64,000 nucleotides of DNA. Origin: DAHUYF01 sp035623985. GTDB lineage: Bacteria > Pseudomonadota > Alphaproteobacteria > ATCC43930 > CGMCC-115725. The DNA lies in the NCBI GenBank assembly GCA_035623985.1, contig DASPSJ010000094.1:52124-116123 (forward strand), in the 5' to 3' direction. Position 1 is the stretch's first letter, and each line of letters starts with the position of its first letter. Shown one piece after another: positions 50,558-59,467 of the stretch. Position numbers and translations under genes: made by a program. Below the pieces are notes generated by a model. That model had not been told where the DNA came from. It was given only the letters and a program-made list of their open reading frames with translations, and made no database searches.

Positions 50558-51697
50558 ATGTTCGCGGAAGACCTACTCGGAATCCTACACGCCCACGGCG
50601 TTCACCTGATCGCTGGCGTGCCCGATAGCGTCCTCAGAGACTTCTGTGCCGCGGCAACCGGCGATGGGCGCTTCGACCACGTCATTGCCGCCAACGAAGG
50701 CGCCGCGCTCGCCCTGGCGGCGGGGCACCACCTTGCCACCGGCCGCGTTCCCCTGGTTTATTTGCAAAATTCGGGACTGGCCAATGCGCTCAATCCGTAC
50801 CTCTCAATGTGTCACCCAAGCGTCTATGACCTGCCGGTAATCTTGCTGGTCGGCTGGCGTGGTCGGCCGGGCATGGCGGACGAACCACAGCACCGCAAGG
50901 TCGGTTCGATCACGCTCGATCTGTTGCGCCTGATGGACATGCGCACGATCCTGCTGGAGGATGCTTCGGACGCGGCGTTGGGTTTTGTCGATGAGGCGGT
51001 TGCGGCGGCGACGGCCACCCGTTCAAGTCTCTCGATCGTCGTCTCCAAGGGCGTCCTCGACAGGGAGGCCGTGAGCGGCAACCACTGCGGCAACGGCAAG
51101 CTGCGGCGCGCCGACGTCATTAACACGCTGCTCGACAACCTCGAACAAAATGACGTTGTGTTCGGTGGCATCGGCCATGTCAGCCGCGAGCTGTACGCCA
51201 TTCGCCTGTCGTCGGGGCAAGCGGACAACGGTTCGCGACCGGCGGCGGCGCGCGACTTTCTTTGTGTCGGCGGCATGGGTCACGCTCATCAGATTGCAAT
51301 GGGATACGCCAGGGAGCATCGCGACGGCCGGGTCTGGTGTCTTGATGGCGATGGTGCGCTTCTCATGCATCTCGGCGCCTTGTCGACGGTCTCTCGGGTC
51401 TCTTCGCCGTTGGTACACGTACTTTTCGACAACGGCGTCCATGCGTCGGTCGGGGGTCAGCCGGTCTCGGGGCGCAATATGGACTATCGCACCATTGCCA
51501 ACAAGCTCGGTTATCCCTTGACCTACAAGATTGACACGCAAAAACAGCTACAAGCGATGGTGAAGAAGCTGCGAAACGTCACTGGCCCCGTGTTTGTGTG
51601 GATCACGGTCTCGGACGAAACCGTCGAGAATTTGCCGAGACCCAAAGTCGCTCTCGTCGATCTCAAGCAATCGTTCAATTCGGCGCTCGCTCGTTAA
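50558..51697 (+). CDS. ppd: Phosphonopyruvate decarboxylase
   Basis: A 379-residue TPP-dependent enzyme fusing the pyrimidine-binding half (FAEDLLGILHAHGVHLIAGVPDSVLRDF, ANEGAALALAAGHHLATG with the activating Glu) and the pyrophosphate-binding half (GGMGHAHQIAMGYA, WCLDGDGALLMHLGALSTV, then LFDNGVHASVGGQPV). The GVPDS and NGxHxSVGGQP segments are diagnostic of phosphonopyruvate decarboxylase. It makes the PEP mutase step irreversible by forming phosphonoacetaldehyde. It lies downstream of the dead PEP mutase, so its substrate must come from elsewhere, plausibly the pepM at 17.1 kb. Confidence 0.93.
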   Translation: MFAEDLLGILHAHGVHLIAGVPDSVLRDFCAAATGDGRFDHVIAANEGAALALAAGHHLATGRVPLVYLQNSGLANALNPYLSMCHPSVYDLPVILLVGWRGRPGMADEPQHRKVGSITLDLLRLMDMRTILLEDASDAALGFVDEAVAAATATRSSLSIVVSKGVLDREAVSGNHCGNGKLRRADVINTLLDNLEQNDVVFGGIGHVSRELYAIRLSSGQADNGSRPAAARDFLCVGGMGHAHQIAMGYAREHRDGRVWCLDGDGALLMHLGALSTVSRVSSPLVHVLFDNGVHASVGGQPVSGRNMDYRTIANKLGYPLTYKIDTQKQLQAMVKKLRNVTGPVFVWITVSDETVENLPRPKVALVDLKQSFNSALAR

Positions 51698-51763
51698 ATG
51701 GAGCGTAGGTCGCGTGTTGCGAGGGTTTGGAAATCCCAAGCCCCACGCCGCTGTCGCAGAGCC

Positions 51764-52447
51764 ATGAACGGATCAAAGCGGAGGCCAATAATCGCAGCAG
51801 ATGATCTTCGTGAACGTGTGGCGGCGGCGGTTGCGGCGGTGCGGAGCCGCCGGCAGGCAGCGGCGCTCTTCAAGGTGAGCGTGACGAGCGTGGTGAAGTG
51901 GTCGCAGCGGTTTCAGGCGACGGGAAGCGCCGCGGCGAAGCCGATGGGCGGCCGGCGCTGGCACCCGCTGGAGCCGCATCGGGCGTGGCTGCCGAAACGC
52001 CTCAAGGAGGTTCCGCACCTGACGCCGCGGGGGCCGGCGACGGAGCTGGGCAAGCGCGGCGCTGTGATGAGCTACGGCGCGGTACGGCGCTTCTTACACA
52101 AAATCTAGGACACCCTCGCAATTCCAGCTACTCCCCCATGTCGAGCAGATCCTCGTTTCCACCCTCGGACCGGCGACATCGTCATCATCGATCATCTCGA
52201 CAGCCACAAGGCGGCGGCCGTGCGCCGCGCCATCCGTGCTACCGGCGCCAAGTTCTTCTTCCTGCCGCCCTACAGCCCCGACCTCAACCCTCTCGAACAG
52301 GTCTTCGCCAAGCTCAAAATGCTTCTTCGCAAGGCCGCCAAGCAAACTGTCGAAGCAACATGGCGCCGGATCGGCACGCTCCTTGCCGTCTTCCCATCCC
52401 GAAAATGCGCAAGCTGCTTCCGGAACGCAGGTTATGCTTCAAACTGA
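51764..52447 (+). mobile_element. Decayed IS630-family transposase
   Basis: One frame carries an IS630 N-terminal helix-turn-helix (ADDLRERVAAAVAAVRSRRQAAALFKVSVTSVVKW, AKPMGGRRWHPL) up to a TAG at 52106-52108. After that the same frame resumes with the end of the DDE domain: GDIVIIDHLDSHKAAAVRRAI, KFFFLPPYSPDLNPLEQVFAKLK and FRNAGYASN. The middle, including the first catalytic Asp, is missing, and the length is about two thirds of a full transposase. It is inactive. Its position right after the phosphonate cluster supports acquisition or rearrangement there. Terminal repeats were not identified. Confidence 0.85.
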
Positions 52448-52582
52448 CGGCATCACATTCTGCCGGCGCCGCGCTACTATCCCGAGGCGAGGACGGGCCG
52501 CGCGGCCGCGGACGGCCCGTCCGGCGCGTCGTTGCGCGGGCGCCGCGGCGTTCGGCGCGGCCCCGCCATCACGGAGACTCCC

Positions 52583-54115
52583 ATGAGCGCAGGACAAACG
52601 CCGCTCCTCGGACCCGATTTCACTCAAGGCGTTCCCGTCTCGGCGCTGGCCGACGGGGCCATGCTGCTCGGCCATGCCGGCGCCGAGCCGGTTCTGCTCG
52701 CGCGGCGCGGCGACGAATTCTTCGCCATCGGCGCAGTTTGCACCCATTACGGCGGTCCCCTCGCCGAGGGTCTCCTCGTCGACGACACCGTCCGTTGCCC
52801 CTGGCATCACGCCTGCTTCAGCCTGCGCACGGGCGAAGCGCTGCGCGCGCCGGCGCTGAGCCCGGTCGCCTGCTGGCGGGTCGAGCGCCGCGGCGACACC
52901 CTCCATGTCCGCGAGAAGCAGGAGGGCGCGGCGCGGCGAGCGCGCCCGCCGGCCGGCGCGGCCCCGGGATCGGTCGTCATCCTCGGCGGCGGCGCGGCCG
53001 GCAACGCCGCGGCGGAAACGCTGCGCAACGAGGGCTATGCCGGCCGCATCATTCTCCTCAGCGCCGATGACGCCCCGCCTTGCGACCGCCCCAACCTGTC
53101 CAAGGACTATCTCGCCGGCAACGCGCCCGAGGATTGGATTCCCTTGCGGCCGGCGGACTTCTACGACGCGCATGGCATCGAGCTGAGGCTGCGCTGCCGC
53201 GCCGGCGCGATCGACGCCGCGAACCGGTTGGTGCGGCTCGAGGACGGCGGGAGCTGCGCCTATGACGCGCTGCTGATCGCCACCGGCGCCGAGCCGGTCC
53301 GGCTCGCCATTCCCGGCGCCGACCGCCCGCAGGTGCGCTATCTGCGCACCCTCGCCGACAGCCGCGCGCTGATCGCCAAGGCGTCGACGGCGAAGCGGGC
53401 GGTGGTGATCGGCGCAAGCTTCATCGGCCTCGAAGTCGCGGCGTCGCTGCGCGCGCGCGGGCTCGAGGTGCATGTGGCGGCGCCGGAGAAAGTGCCGATG
53501 GCGCGGATCATGGGCGAGGAAATCGGGAAATTCGTCCAGTCGCTCCACGCGCGGCATGGCGTCGCCTTCCATCTCGGCGCCACCGCCGCGGCGATCGCGG
53601 AGGACGGCGTCGCGCTCGACAACGGCGAGACGCTCGCGGCCGATTTGGTGGTCGTCGGGGTCGGCGTCCGCCCCGCGACGGCGCTCGCCGACCAGGCCGG
53701 GCTCGCCGGCGAGCGCGGCATCCTGGTGAACGAGTATCTCGAGACGAGCGTTCCCGGCGTCTTTGCCGCCGGCGACGTCGCGCGCTGGCCCGACCGGCTC
53801 ACCGGCGAGCGGATTCGCGTCGAGCATTGGGTGGTCGCCGAGCGCCAGGGACAGACCGCCGCGCGCAACATCCTCGGGCAGCGCCGGCGCTTCGACGCCG
53901 TCCCGTTCTTCTGGAGCCAGCATTACGACGTGACGATTTCCTATGTCGGTCACGCCGAGCGATGGGATGGGATCGAGATCGACGGGCGGCCCGAGGCCGG
54001 GGACTGCCGCGCCGTCTTTCGCCGCGGCGGCCGGACGCTCGCGGTCGTCACCATCGGCCGCGACGGCGACAGCCTTCGCGCCGAGCGCGAGCTTGAGACG
54101 CTGATCGCCTCGTAA
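52583..54115 (+). CDS. Rieske/FAD-dependent NAD(P)H oxidoreductase (AIF-like ferredoxin reductase)
   Basis: A 510-residue fusion. The N-terminal Rieske domain (about residues 10-110) has both cluster motifs, CTHYGG and CPWHHACF (Cys-x-His and Cys-x2-His). A two-dinucleotide-binding flavoprotein follows: FAD motif VVILGGGAAGNAAAETLRNEGY, NAD motif AVVIGASFIGLEVAASL, and the FAD-binding end VFAAGDVARWPD. The arrangement matches apoptosis-inducing-factor-like or Rieske-containing ferredoxin reductases that move electrons from NAD(P)H to an oxygenase or ferredoxin. No partner oxygenase is adjacent, though two membrane desaturases are encoded 6-11 kb away. ATG 52583 fits the start of the Rieske domain. 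Confidence 0.9.
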   Translation: MSAGQTPLLGPDFTQGVPVSALADGAMLLGHAGAEPVLLARRGDEFFAIGAVCTHYGGPLAEGLLVDDTVRCPWHHACFSLRTGEALRAPALSPVACWRVERRGDTLHVREKQEGAARRARPPAGAAPGSVVILGGGAAGNAAAETLRNEGYAGRIILLSADDAPPCDRPNLSKDYLAGNAPEDWIPLRPADFYDAHGIELRLRCRAGAIDAANRLVRLEDGGSCAYDALLIATGAEPVRLAIPGADRPQVRYLRTLADSRALIAKASTAKRAVVIGASFIGLEVAASLRARGLEVHVAAPEKVPMARIMGEEIGKFVQSLHARHGVAFHLGATAAAIAEDGVALDNGETLAADLVVVGVGVRPATALADQAGLAGERGILVNEYLETSVPGVFAAGDVARWPDRLTGERIRVEHWVVAERQGQTAARNILGQRRRFDAVPFFWSQHYDVTISYVGHAERWDGIEIDGRPEAGDCRAVFRRGGRTLAVVTIGRDGDSLRAERELETLIAS

Positions 54116-54146
54116 GGTCGATGATCCCGCGGGAAATCGCGCCGCG

Positions 54147-55340
54147 TCAGCTTGTGCGAAAGCCCGCGCGAAGCGCGGCGCGCAACGGCACGTCGATGCA
54201 GCGATGCACCAGCGCTCCGCTGGCGATCACGAACAGCACGGCGACGGCCGCGAGCCGGCTGCCGTCGAGGCCATGCGCGACCAGCCAGGCGCAGGCCGCG
54301 GTCAGCAGGCTGAACGCCACGTTTTGGAATATGTAGACCGAATAGGAGATCTCGCCGAGCCAGCGCAGCGGCCGGGCGCCGAGGAGGCCGGCCGCCCGTC
54401 CGGTGTTGGCGACCGAGGCGAGGAGGAGCGCCGGCAAAAGCAGGACGACGGCGCCGTCGGGCATGTCGAAAAGCAGCGAGACGACGATTGCCGCGACGAC
54501 GCCCGCGAAAACGAGATCCTTCTGCCAAATCCCGCGCCAGCGGCCGCTGGCGTAGGCGCGATAGGCGATGACGCCGCTCATGAATTCGGGCAGCGCGCGC
54601 AGCAGGGCTCCCCAGCCGCAGGTGCGCGTTTCTTCTCCCGCGATGAAAGGATGATCGATCGCGATAGCGAGGAGCAGCGCGCCGAAGATCGCGGCGGCGG
54701 TCGAATCGCGCAGCCGGTAGATCACCGGCACGGCGAAAGGAAAGAGCAGATAGGCGTAGCATTCCGCCGAAATCGACCAGGACGGCCCGTTGAGGGCGAC
54801 GGAGTCCAGCCACGGCACCTGCATCAGAAGCAGCGCGGCCGTCAATTGCGTCTTGAAGGATACGTCCGGCGGAAGGAAAAGCGTGCCGAGCGCGTATTTG
54901 AAGGCGAGCACGCCGGTCGTGAAGAGGCAGGCGGGATAGATGCGGCAGAACCGCGCCCAGAGGAACCTGCCGACCGCCGGCCAGCGCCGCTGTCCCTCGA
55001 GGCGGCCGTGATAGACGTGGGTCAGGACGAAGCCGCTGAGGAAGAAGAACAGGTCGACCGCCAGGTATCCGCGTTGCCAGAGCCCGGGGGGCGCGGCCCC
55101 GCCGTAATTCGCCGCGAAATAGCTGGCGTGGAACAGCACGACCGCCGCCGCGGCAAGCCCGCGCAAGGAGGTGAGGGACGGCAACTCCGTCGCCGCGGCA
55201 AGGCCGCGGGAGCCGTCGACGCGGCCTTGCGCCGGCGTGGTCGGCGGAGCCTGCCGCCGAAGGCTTGGCATGTCGTGGTCTCTCGCCGGCCCTGCGGTCG
55301 TCGCGGACGGCGGCAGCCTTTGGATCGATCGAGTTTCCAT
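54147..55340 (-). CDS. OafA/YrhL-type membrane acyltransferase
   Basis: A 397-residue polytopic protein of the acyltransferase-3 family. SLTSLRGLAAAAVVLFHASYF contains the conserved Arg and catalytic-type His of the first span, and further spans appear at regular intervals (LFFFLSGFVLTHVYHG, ending with a Leu-rich last span). The ATG at 55272 (MPSLRRQAPP) is an alternative start. Such enzymes O-acylate sugars or other envelope glycans. Genomic context does not show the substrate. Confidence 0.85.
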   Translation of the reverse strand: METRSIQRLPPSATTAGPARDHDMPSLRRQAPPTTPAQGRVDGSRGLAAATELPSLTSLRGLAAAAVVLFHASYFAANYGGAAPPGLWQRGYLAVDLFFFLSGFVLTHVYHGRLEGQRRWPAVGRFLWARFCRIYPACLFTTGVLAFKYALGTLFLPPDVSFKTQLTAALLLMQVPWLDSVALNGPSWSISAECYAYLLFPFAVPVIYRLRDSTAAAIFGALLLAIAIDHPFIAGEETRTCGWGALLRALPEFMSGVIAYRAYASGRWRGIWQKDLVFAGVVAAIVVSLLFDMPDGAVVLLLPALLLASVANTGRAAGLLGARPLRWLGEISYSVYIFQNVAFSLLTAACAWLVAHGLDGSRLAAVAVLFVIASGALVHRCIDVPLRAALRAGFRTS

Positions 55341-55651
55341 GGCGAGCCGGGTGCCGCTGTTGATCGAGGGGATCCCGACAAGATCAGCGCCTTTCCCCTA
55401 AACTTCTCTTAATTTGGCGAGCGCCGGCGGACGCCGCGCCGCTCGGCCTCGGCCGATCGCACTCTCCGCCGGGCCCGATGCGGCGTTCCTTGTCGGCGCG
55501 AAAGGGCGAACGCGCGAAGCGGACGCCGATCGCTAAACCTTGAGACAGACTTTCGGCAACAAAGGCGGCGGCGAAACGCTGAGGGCGCTCGCCGGTAAAT
55601 GCTGCGTAACCTTTTGTCGGCACAATCCGGCGCGCGAAACCGAGAGATCTC
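55341..55651. other. Gap upstream of the acyltransferase gene
   Basis: About 310 bases between the - strand acyltransferase and the small + strand genes. No frame here resembles a known protein on either strand, and no clear promoter hexamer pair, terminator or repeat was found by eye. Confidence 0.4.
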
Positions 55652-55759
55652 ATGCGCATTCCGTTCTTCGTCGCTTTCCTCTTGTCCGCCGGCGTGGCGG
55701 TCGGCCAAGTCGGAGCGCATGGCGCGCGCCAACGCGCCGCGCGCGGGCCGGTCCGATGA
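55652..55759 (+). CDS. Possible 35-residue membrane/exported peptide
   Basis: ATG 55652, after a GAGAGAT sequence, opens a short frame starting MRIPFFVAFLLSAGVAVGQVG, which looks like a signal or single membrane segment, and then a basic tail. Its TGA overlaps the ATG of the next small gene (ATGA at 55756), as coupled genes often do. It is too short to recognise and could be chance. Confidence 0.3.
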   Translation: MRIPFFVAFLLSAGVAVGQVGAHGARQRAARGPVR

Positions 55760-55995
55760 TTCTGCGGGCGCGCGAGCCTCGCGGTCATTGGCGGATTGCC
55801 GCCGAGGCGCCGGTGGATGAGGAAATCGACCGCGCGGCGCGCGCCATGCTCGCCAATCACGGCGCCAACGCCGCTCAAGAGGCCGAACGACGCTCGCAGA
55901 ACCTTCTGCGCTGCGAATTGGAGGGCCAGGCGGCCAAGTGGCGCAAGATCGCTCTTCTCGTCCGCAGGATCGAGGAGCAGAAGAATCCGGGCTAG
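55756..55995 (+). CDS. Small helical hypothetical protein
   Basis: A 79-residue protein from ATG 55756. The sequence VDEEIDRAARAMLANHGANAAQEAERRSQNLLRCELEGQAAKWRKIALLVRRIEE is strongly helical and charged. It resembles a group of short uncharacterised alphaproteobacterial proteins with an LxxHGxxAAxxAxxR segment and a later WRxIxxxI. It overlaps the preceding short frame by four bases. No function is assigned. Confidence 0.6.
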   Translation: MILRAREPRGHWRIAAEAPVDEEIDRAARAMLANHGANAAQEAERRSQNLLRCELEGQAAKWRKIALLVRRIEEQKNPG

Positions 55996-56031
55996 CCGTT
56001 GCGGTTCCGCGCCGCCCTGCCTTGCGGCGCC

Positions 56032-56937
56032 TCAGGCGTCCAGCAGCAGCCGCGCATAGGCGTCCGGCGCTTCGATGTCGGGGCAATGGCCGCGCTCGTC
56101 CAGGAAATGCAGGCGGCCGCGCGGCAGTTGCGCCAGGACGGACTCCTTGCGGGTCTCGCGGTGGGTGCGGTCGGCGTCGCCCCAGAAGACATGGGCCTCG
56201 CAGTCGGGCGCCGTCACCTGCTCGGCCTCGACCCGCGCGTGGCATTGGACGATCGAGGCCATGCAGAATTGGCCGCCGCGCTCATAGACGCGCCGTGTCA
56301 CGTCCCAGATCGAATCGACGTCGAACCCCTTCGGCAAGGCCCGGCGGAACCAGGTACGGGCGGCGAAATCGCGTCGCGCCATCATGAAGAGCTGCCCGAG
56401 CACCGGCGTATGCAGGAGGGGGATCGGGCCGAGGCGCCCGTCGATGCGCAGCGCGAAGGCGCGCATCTCCTCGACGCCCGCCACCTGCGCCAGCATCAGT
56501 CTCTCGACGCGCCCGGGGTAAAGGCGCGCGAACGCCATGGCGACCGAGGCGTTGACGCAGGTGAATGCCAATGTCGCCCGTTCGATCGCGAGCGCGTCCA
56601 TCACGCCTCTCACGATCCCGACGTAGCGCTCGAGGCTGAAATCGAAGTCCCATCGCGGAAAAGAGAAGCCGCAGCCGGGAAATTCGAAGCAGACGACCCG
56701 GACCTCGCGCGCCAGCAAGTCGATGAGGCGGTCGTAGTTCTCGAGAACGACCGGCGCGTCGGGCGTCAGCAGGACGACGCGCTCGCCCTTTCCGGCCTCG
56801 CGGACCCGGATCGTCGCGTCGGGCAGCTCGATCAGCCGCGTTCCCTTTGGCCAGGCGGCGGCCGACGACGCGGCGGGCCGGCGCCGGCCGAGGGTCAGCC
56901 GGTCGACCCAGCCGCCGCTGGCCGCGCCCGCCGTCAT
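56032..56937 (-). CDS. Alpha/beta-hydrolase-fold protein with Cys at the nucleophile position
   Basis: A 301-residue protein with the alpha/beta hydrolase pattern: RVVCFEFPGCGFSFP (oxyanion-side loop), DALAIERATLAFTCVNASVAMAFA (nucleophile elbow), HVFWGDADRTH (acid region) and FLDERGHCPDIEAPDAYA (His loop). The elbow normally reads GHSxGG; here the aligned residues are FTCVNA, so Cys127 takes the Ser place and the glycines are replaced. The enzyme may be a Cys-type hydrolase or acyltransferase, or inactive. It is the last gene of the lipid operon and overlaps the thioesterase gene by four bases, so it may act on the acyl product. Confidence 0.75.
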   Translation of the reverse strand: MTAGAASGGWVDRLTLGRRRPAASSAAAWPKGTRLIELPDATIRVREAGKGERVVLLTPDAPVVLENYDRLIDLLAREVRVVCFEFPGCGFSFPRWDFDFSLERYVGIVRGVMDALAIERATLAFTCVNASVAMAFARLYPGRVERLMLAQVAGVEEMRAFALRIDGRLGPIPLLHTPVLGQLFMMARRDFAARTWFRRALPKGFDVDSIWDVTRRVYERGGQFCMASIVQCHARVEAEQVTAPDCEAHVFWGDADRTHRETRKESVLAQLPRGRLHFLDERGHCPDIEAPDAYARLLLDA

Positions 56938-57470
56938 CGCTCCGTCTCGCGCAGAATGATGCAGGTGGTGGTGCCGTGCGCGTAGAGCTTGCCTTGCCGG
57001 TCGACGAGGCGGGCCTCCGCGGTCGCGACTTTCGCGCCGGGATGGACGATCTTGCCTTCCGCCCGCAGCGTGCCGGTCTCCTCCGTGATGCCGCGGACGA
57101 AATTGACCTTGATCTCGAGGGTCGAGAACCCGCTGCCCGGCGGCAATTGCGAGAGGACGGAGAGGCCCATGGCGGAGTCGAGCAGGGTGCTGACGATGCC
57201 GCCGTGAACGCCGCCCATGGGATTGTAATGGATTTCGGCGGGCTCGAATTCGAAGGACACCGCGCCGGGCTCGACCTTGACCAGCCGGAAGTCGACCAAG
57301 TCCATGATCGGCGGCGCGGGGACCTCGCCAAGCATGATCTTGCGCACGAAATCGACGCCGCTCGAGCTGCGCGCGACGTCCGCGCCGATCGCGGGATCGC
57401 CCCAGGAGAAGGTCCGGACGCGAGGCTTTGAAGTGTCGCTTTCGCGGCTCGTCTCAGGCTTGTCGTTCAT
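56934..57470 (-). CDS. PaaI-type hotdog thioesterase
   Basis: A 178-residue protein. After a charged 25-residue lead comes the hotdog domain with HYNPMGGVHGGIVSTLLDSAMGLSV, the standard motif of PaaI/YigI-like acyl thioesterases (the central helix GG-xx-xLLDxAMG), and then TLEIKVNFVRGI and GTLRAEGKIVHPGAKVATAEARLVDRQGKLYAHGTTTC. It probably releases acyl chains from the carrier protein or CoA in this pathway. It overlaps the fatty acyl-AMP ligase by 17 bases and the hydrolase by four. Confidence 0.85.
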   Translation of the reverse strand: MNDKPETSRESDTSKPRVRTFSWGDPAIGADVARSSSGVDFVRKIMLGEVPAPPIMDLVDFRLVKVEPGAVSFEFEPAEIHYNPMGGVHGGIVSTLLDSAMGLSVLSQLPPGSGFSTLEIKVNFVRGITEETGTLRAEGKIVHPGAKVATAEARLVDRQGKLYAHGTTTCIILRETER

Positions 57471-59433
57471 TCTCCGGCTCCAGCTTCATCTCCGCCTTCG
57501 ATGGGTCGTTGCGCGGCGGCGCGGCGCGAGCGGACGCCGCCGTCGAGCGGGTCCGGCGATCGCGTTCGACGCCGCGGGATGCGCTTTTATCCTCCGGCGG
57601 CGGTGCGCTCCGCATGATATCACCGGCCCGCCATTCGGCAATGATCGGCAAGGCGCCCTGGACGAAAAGCGCGCGGCAGGCGTGGCGCTGGATTTTCCCG
57701 CTGGTCGTCTTGGGAATGGCCGCGGGCGGCACCAGCGCGATCGCCGAAACCGCGAGGCCGTGACGCCGGCTCAGCGCTTGGCGGGTTTGCGCGAATATCT
57801 CCCGCGCCAGGCCGTCGTCGCCGTCGTCGCCGGCCGGGGACGAGGCCGCGGCGAGCCGGGCGTGGCGCGCGCGCATCTCGCGAACCACGACCACGCCCGG
57901 CCCGTCCTCCGTCTCGGCGGCAAAGACCGCGCAACTGCTCGCTCGGAAGAGGTCGGGGAAAAGCTCCTCGACCGTCGCCTCGAGGTCTTGGGGAGAATGA
58001 TTGGCGCCGCGGACGACGATGAGATCCTTGATGCGGCCCGTGACGAAGATCTCGGCGTCGAGGCGGATGCCGAGATCGCCGGTTCTGAGAAACCGGTCCG
58101 GAGGGCCGTCGGCGATCGTTGCCTGGAACGTCGCTTCGCTGAGCGTCGGATTGCGCCAATACCCCATGGCGACGCTGCCGCCGCTGATCCAGATCTCGCC
58201 TTCCTGCCCCTCGGGGCATTCGCGCGCGGTGTCGGGATCGACGATGGCCACGCGCGCGTCTTCGCCGGCCCGGCCGCAGCCGACGATGATCTTGCGGCCT
58301 CCCTCCTTGCCGCCCGCGACCGCCGCTTCGTCCAGAATCGCGGCGCGGCGGCGGCAGTCGGCGCCTTCGGCCAGGGCGGCGAGGACGGGCTCCTTGGCCT
58401 TGTCGCCGCCGGTGGCGAAGAGCGTGTTCTCGGCCATGCCGTAGCACGGATAGAACGCCTGCCGCCGGAAGCCGCAGGGCGCGAATCGTTCGGCAAAGGC
58501 GCTGAGCGTCGTCGCGCGAACGAACTCCGCGCCCGTGAAGGCCACGTCCCACGCGCTCAGATCCAGCGCCGCCAGCTCGGCCGCCGGGATCCGGATCGAG
58601 CACAGCATGTCATAGGCGAAATTCGGCCCGCCGCTCGTCGTCGCGCGGAACGCGCTGATCGCGCGCAGCCATTTGAGCGGGTGCTTGAGGAAATCCAGAT
58701 GGGACATGAGCGTCACCGGGAAGCCGGCGTAAAGCGGCTGAAGGATGCCGCCGATCAATCCCATGTCGTGATAGGGCGGCAGCCAGATGACGCCGCGGCT
58801 CCGCGCGGTGTGGCCGAAGCGGCGCTCGATCAGGGCCGAGTTGTGAATGAGATTGTGGTGGCCGATCATCACGCCTTTGGGCGTGCCGGTGGAGCCCGAC
58901 GTGTATTGCAGATAGGCCGGCGCGCGGGGATCGACCGGGGCCGGCCGCCAGGCTTCGGCGGCGCGCGACGGGCTTTCCGGCAGGTCGTCGGTCGCAATCC
59001 ACGGCAGGTGCGCGAGCGCCGCGGCCTCCGCGCCATCGGCCAGGGCTCCCTGCGCTTGCTCCCGCACCGCCGCCGCGGCCAGGACGGCCGCCGGTTCGCA
59101 ATCCTCGATGATGCCGAGAAGGCGCGGCAGGGTCCGGCTCAGTTGCGCCGGCTCGGGTGGATAGGCCGGCACCGCGACGATGCCGGCATAAAGGCAGCCG
59201 AAGAAGCCGGCGATATAATCCAGCCCCGGCGGATAGAGCAGGACCGCCCGGTCGCCCGGACGCAGGCGCTCCAGCAGCGCGCGGGCGATGCGCCGCGCCG
59301 CGCCGTCCAGCTCGGCGCAGGTCATCGCCGTGGCGGGCTGCCCGCCGCTCGGCAGGAAACGATAGACCTCGAGCGCCGGGCTGTGTCGCGCCCGGTGCCG
59401 CAGCACGTCGACAAAAGAGGCGACGCTCTTCAT
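57454..59433 (-). CDS. Fatty acyl-AMP ligase (FAAL)
   Basis: A 659-residue adenylating enzyme from the ATG at 59433 (MKSVASFVDVLRHRA). FAAL hallmarks are present: P-loop YTSGSTGTPKG (177-187), WLPPYHDMGLIGGILQPLYAGFP, FYPCYGMAENTLFATGG in place of the plain YGxTE of CoA ligases, and FLRTGDLGIRLDAEIFVTGRIKDLIVVRGANHSPQDLE. SGKIQR is the C-terminal lysine region. FAALs load free fatty acids onto a carrier protein; the ACP encoded at 62.4 kb is the likely acceptor. The last 60 residues are a charged, low-complexity tail. Confidence 0.92.
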   Translation of the reverse strand: MKSVASFVDVLRHRARHSPALEVYRFLPSGGQPATAMTCAELDGAARRIARALLERLRPGDRAVLLYPPGLDYIAGFFGCLYAGIVAVPAYPPEPAQLSRTLPRLLGIIEDCEPAAVLAAAAVREQAQGALADGAEAAALAHLPWIATDDLPESPSRAAEAWRPAPVDPRAPAYLQYTSGSTGTPKGVMIGHHNLIHNSALIERRFGHTARSRGVIWLPPYHDMGLIGGILQPLYAGFPVTLMSHLDFLKHPLKWLRAISAFRATTSGGPNFAYDMLCSIRIPAAELAALDLSAWDVAFTGAEFVRATTLSAFAERFAPCGFRRQAFYPCYGMAENTLFATGGDKAKEPVLAALAEGADCRRRAAILDEAAVAGGKEGGRKIIVGCGRAGEDARVAIVDPDTARECPEGQEGEIWISGGSVAMGYWRNPTLSEATFQATIADGPPDRFLRTGDLGIRLDAEIFVTGRIKDLIVVRGANHSPQDLEATVEELFPDLFRASSCAVFAAETEDGPGVVVVREMRARHARLAAASSPAGDDGDDGLAREIFAQTRQALSRRHGLAVSAIALVPPAAIPKTTSGKIQRHACRALFVQGALPIIAEWRAGDIMRSAPPPEDKSASRGVERDRRTRSTAASARAAPPRNDPSKAEMKLEPENERQA

Positions 59434-59467
59434 TGGCCTGCCGGACGCCGCCGCCTGTCCGCGGCCG

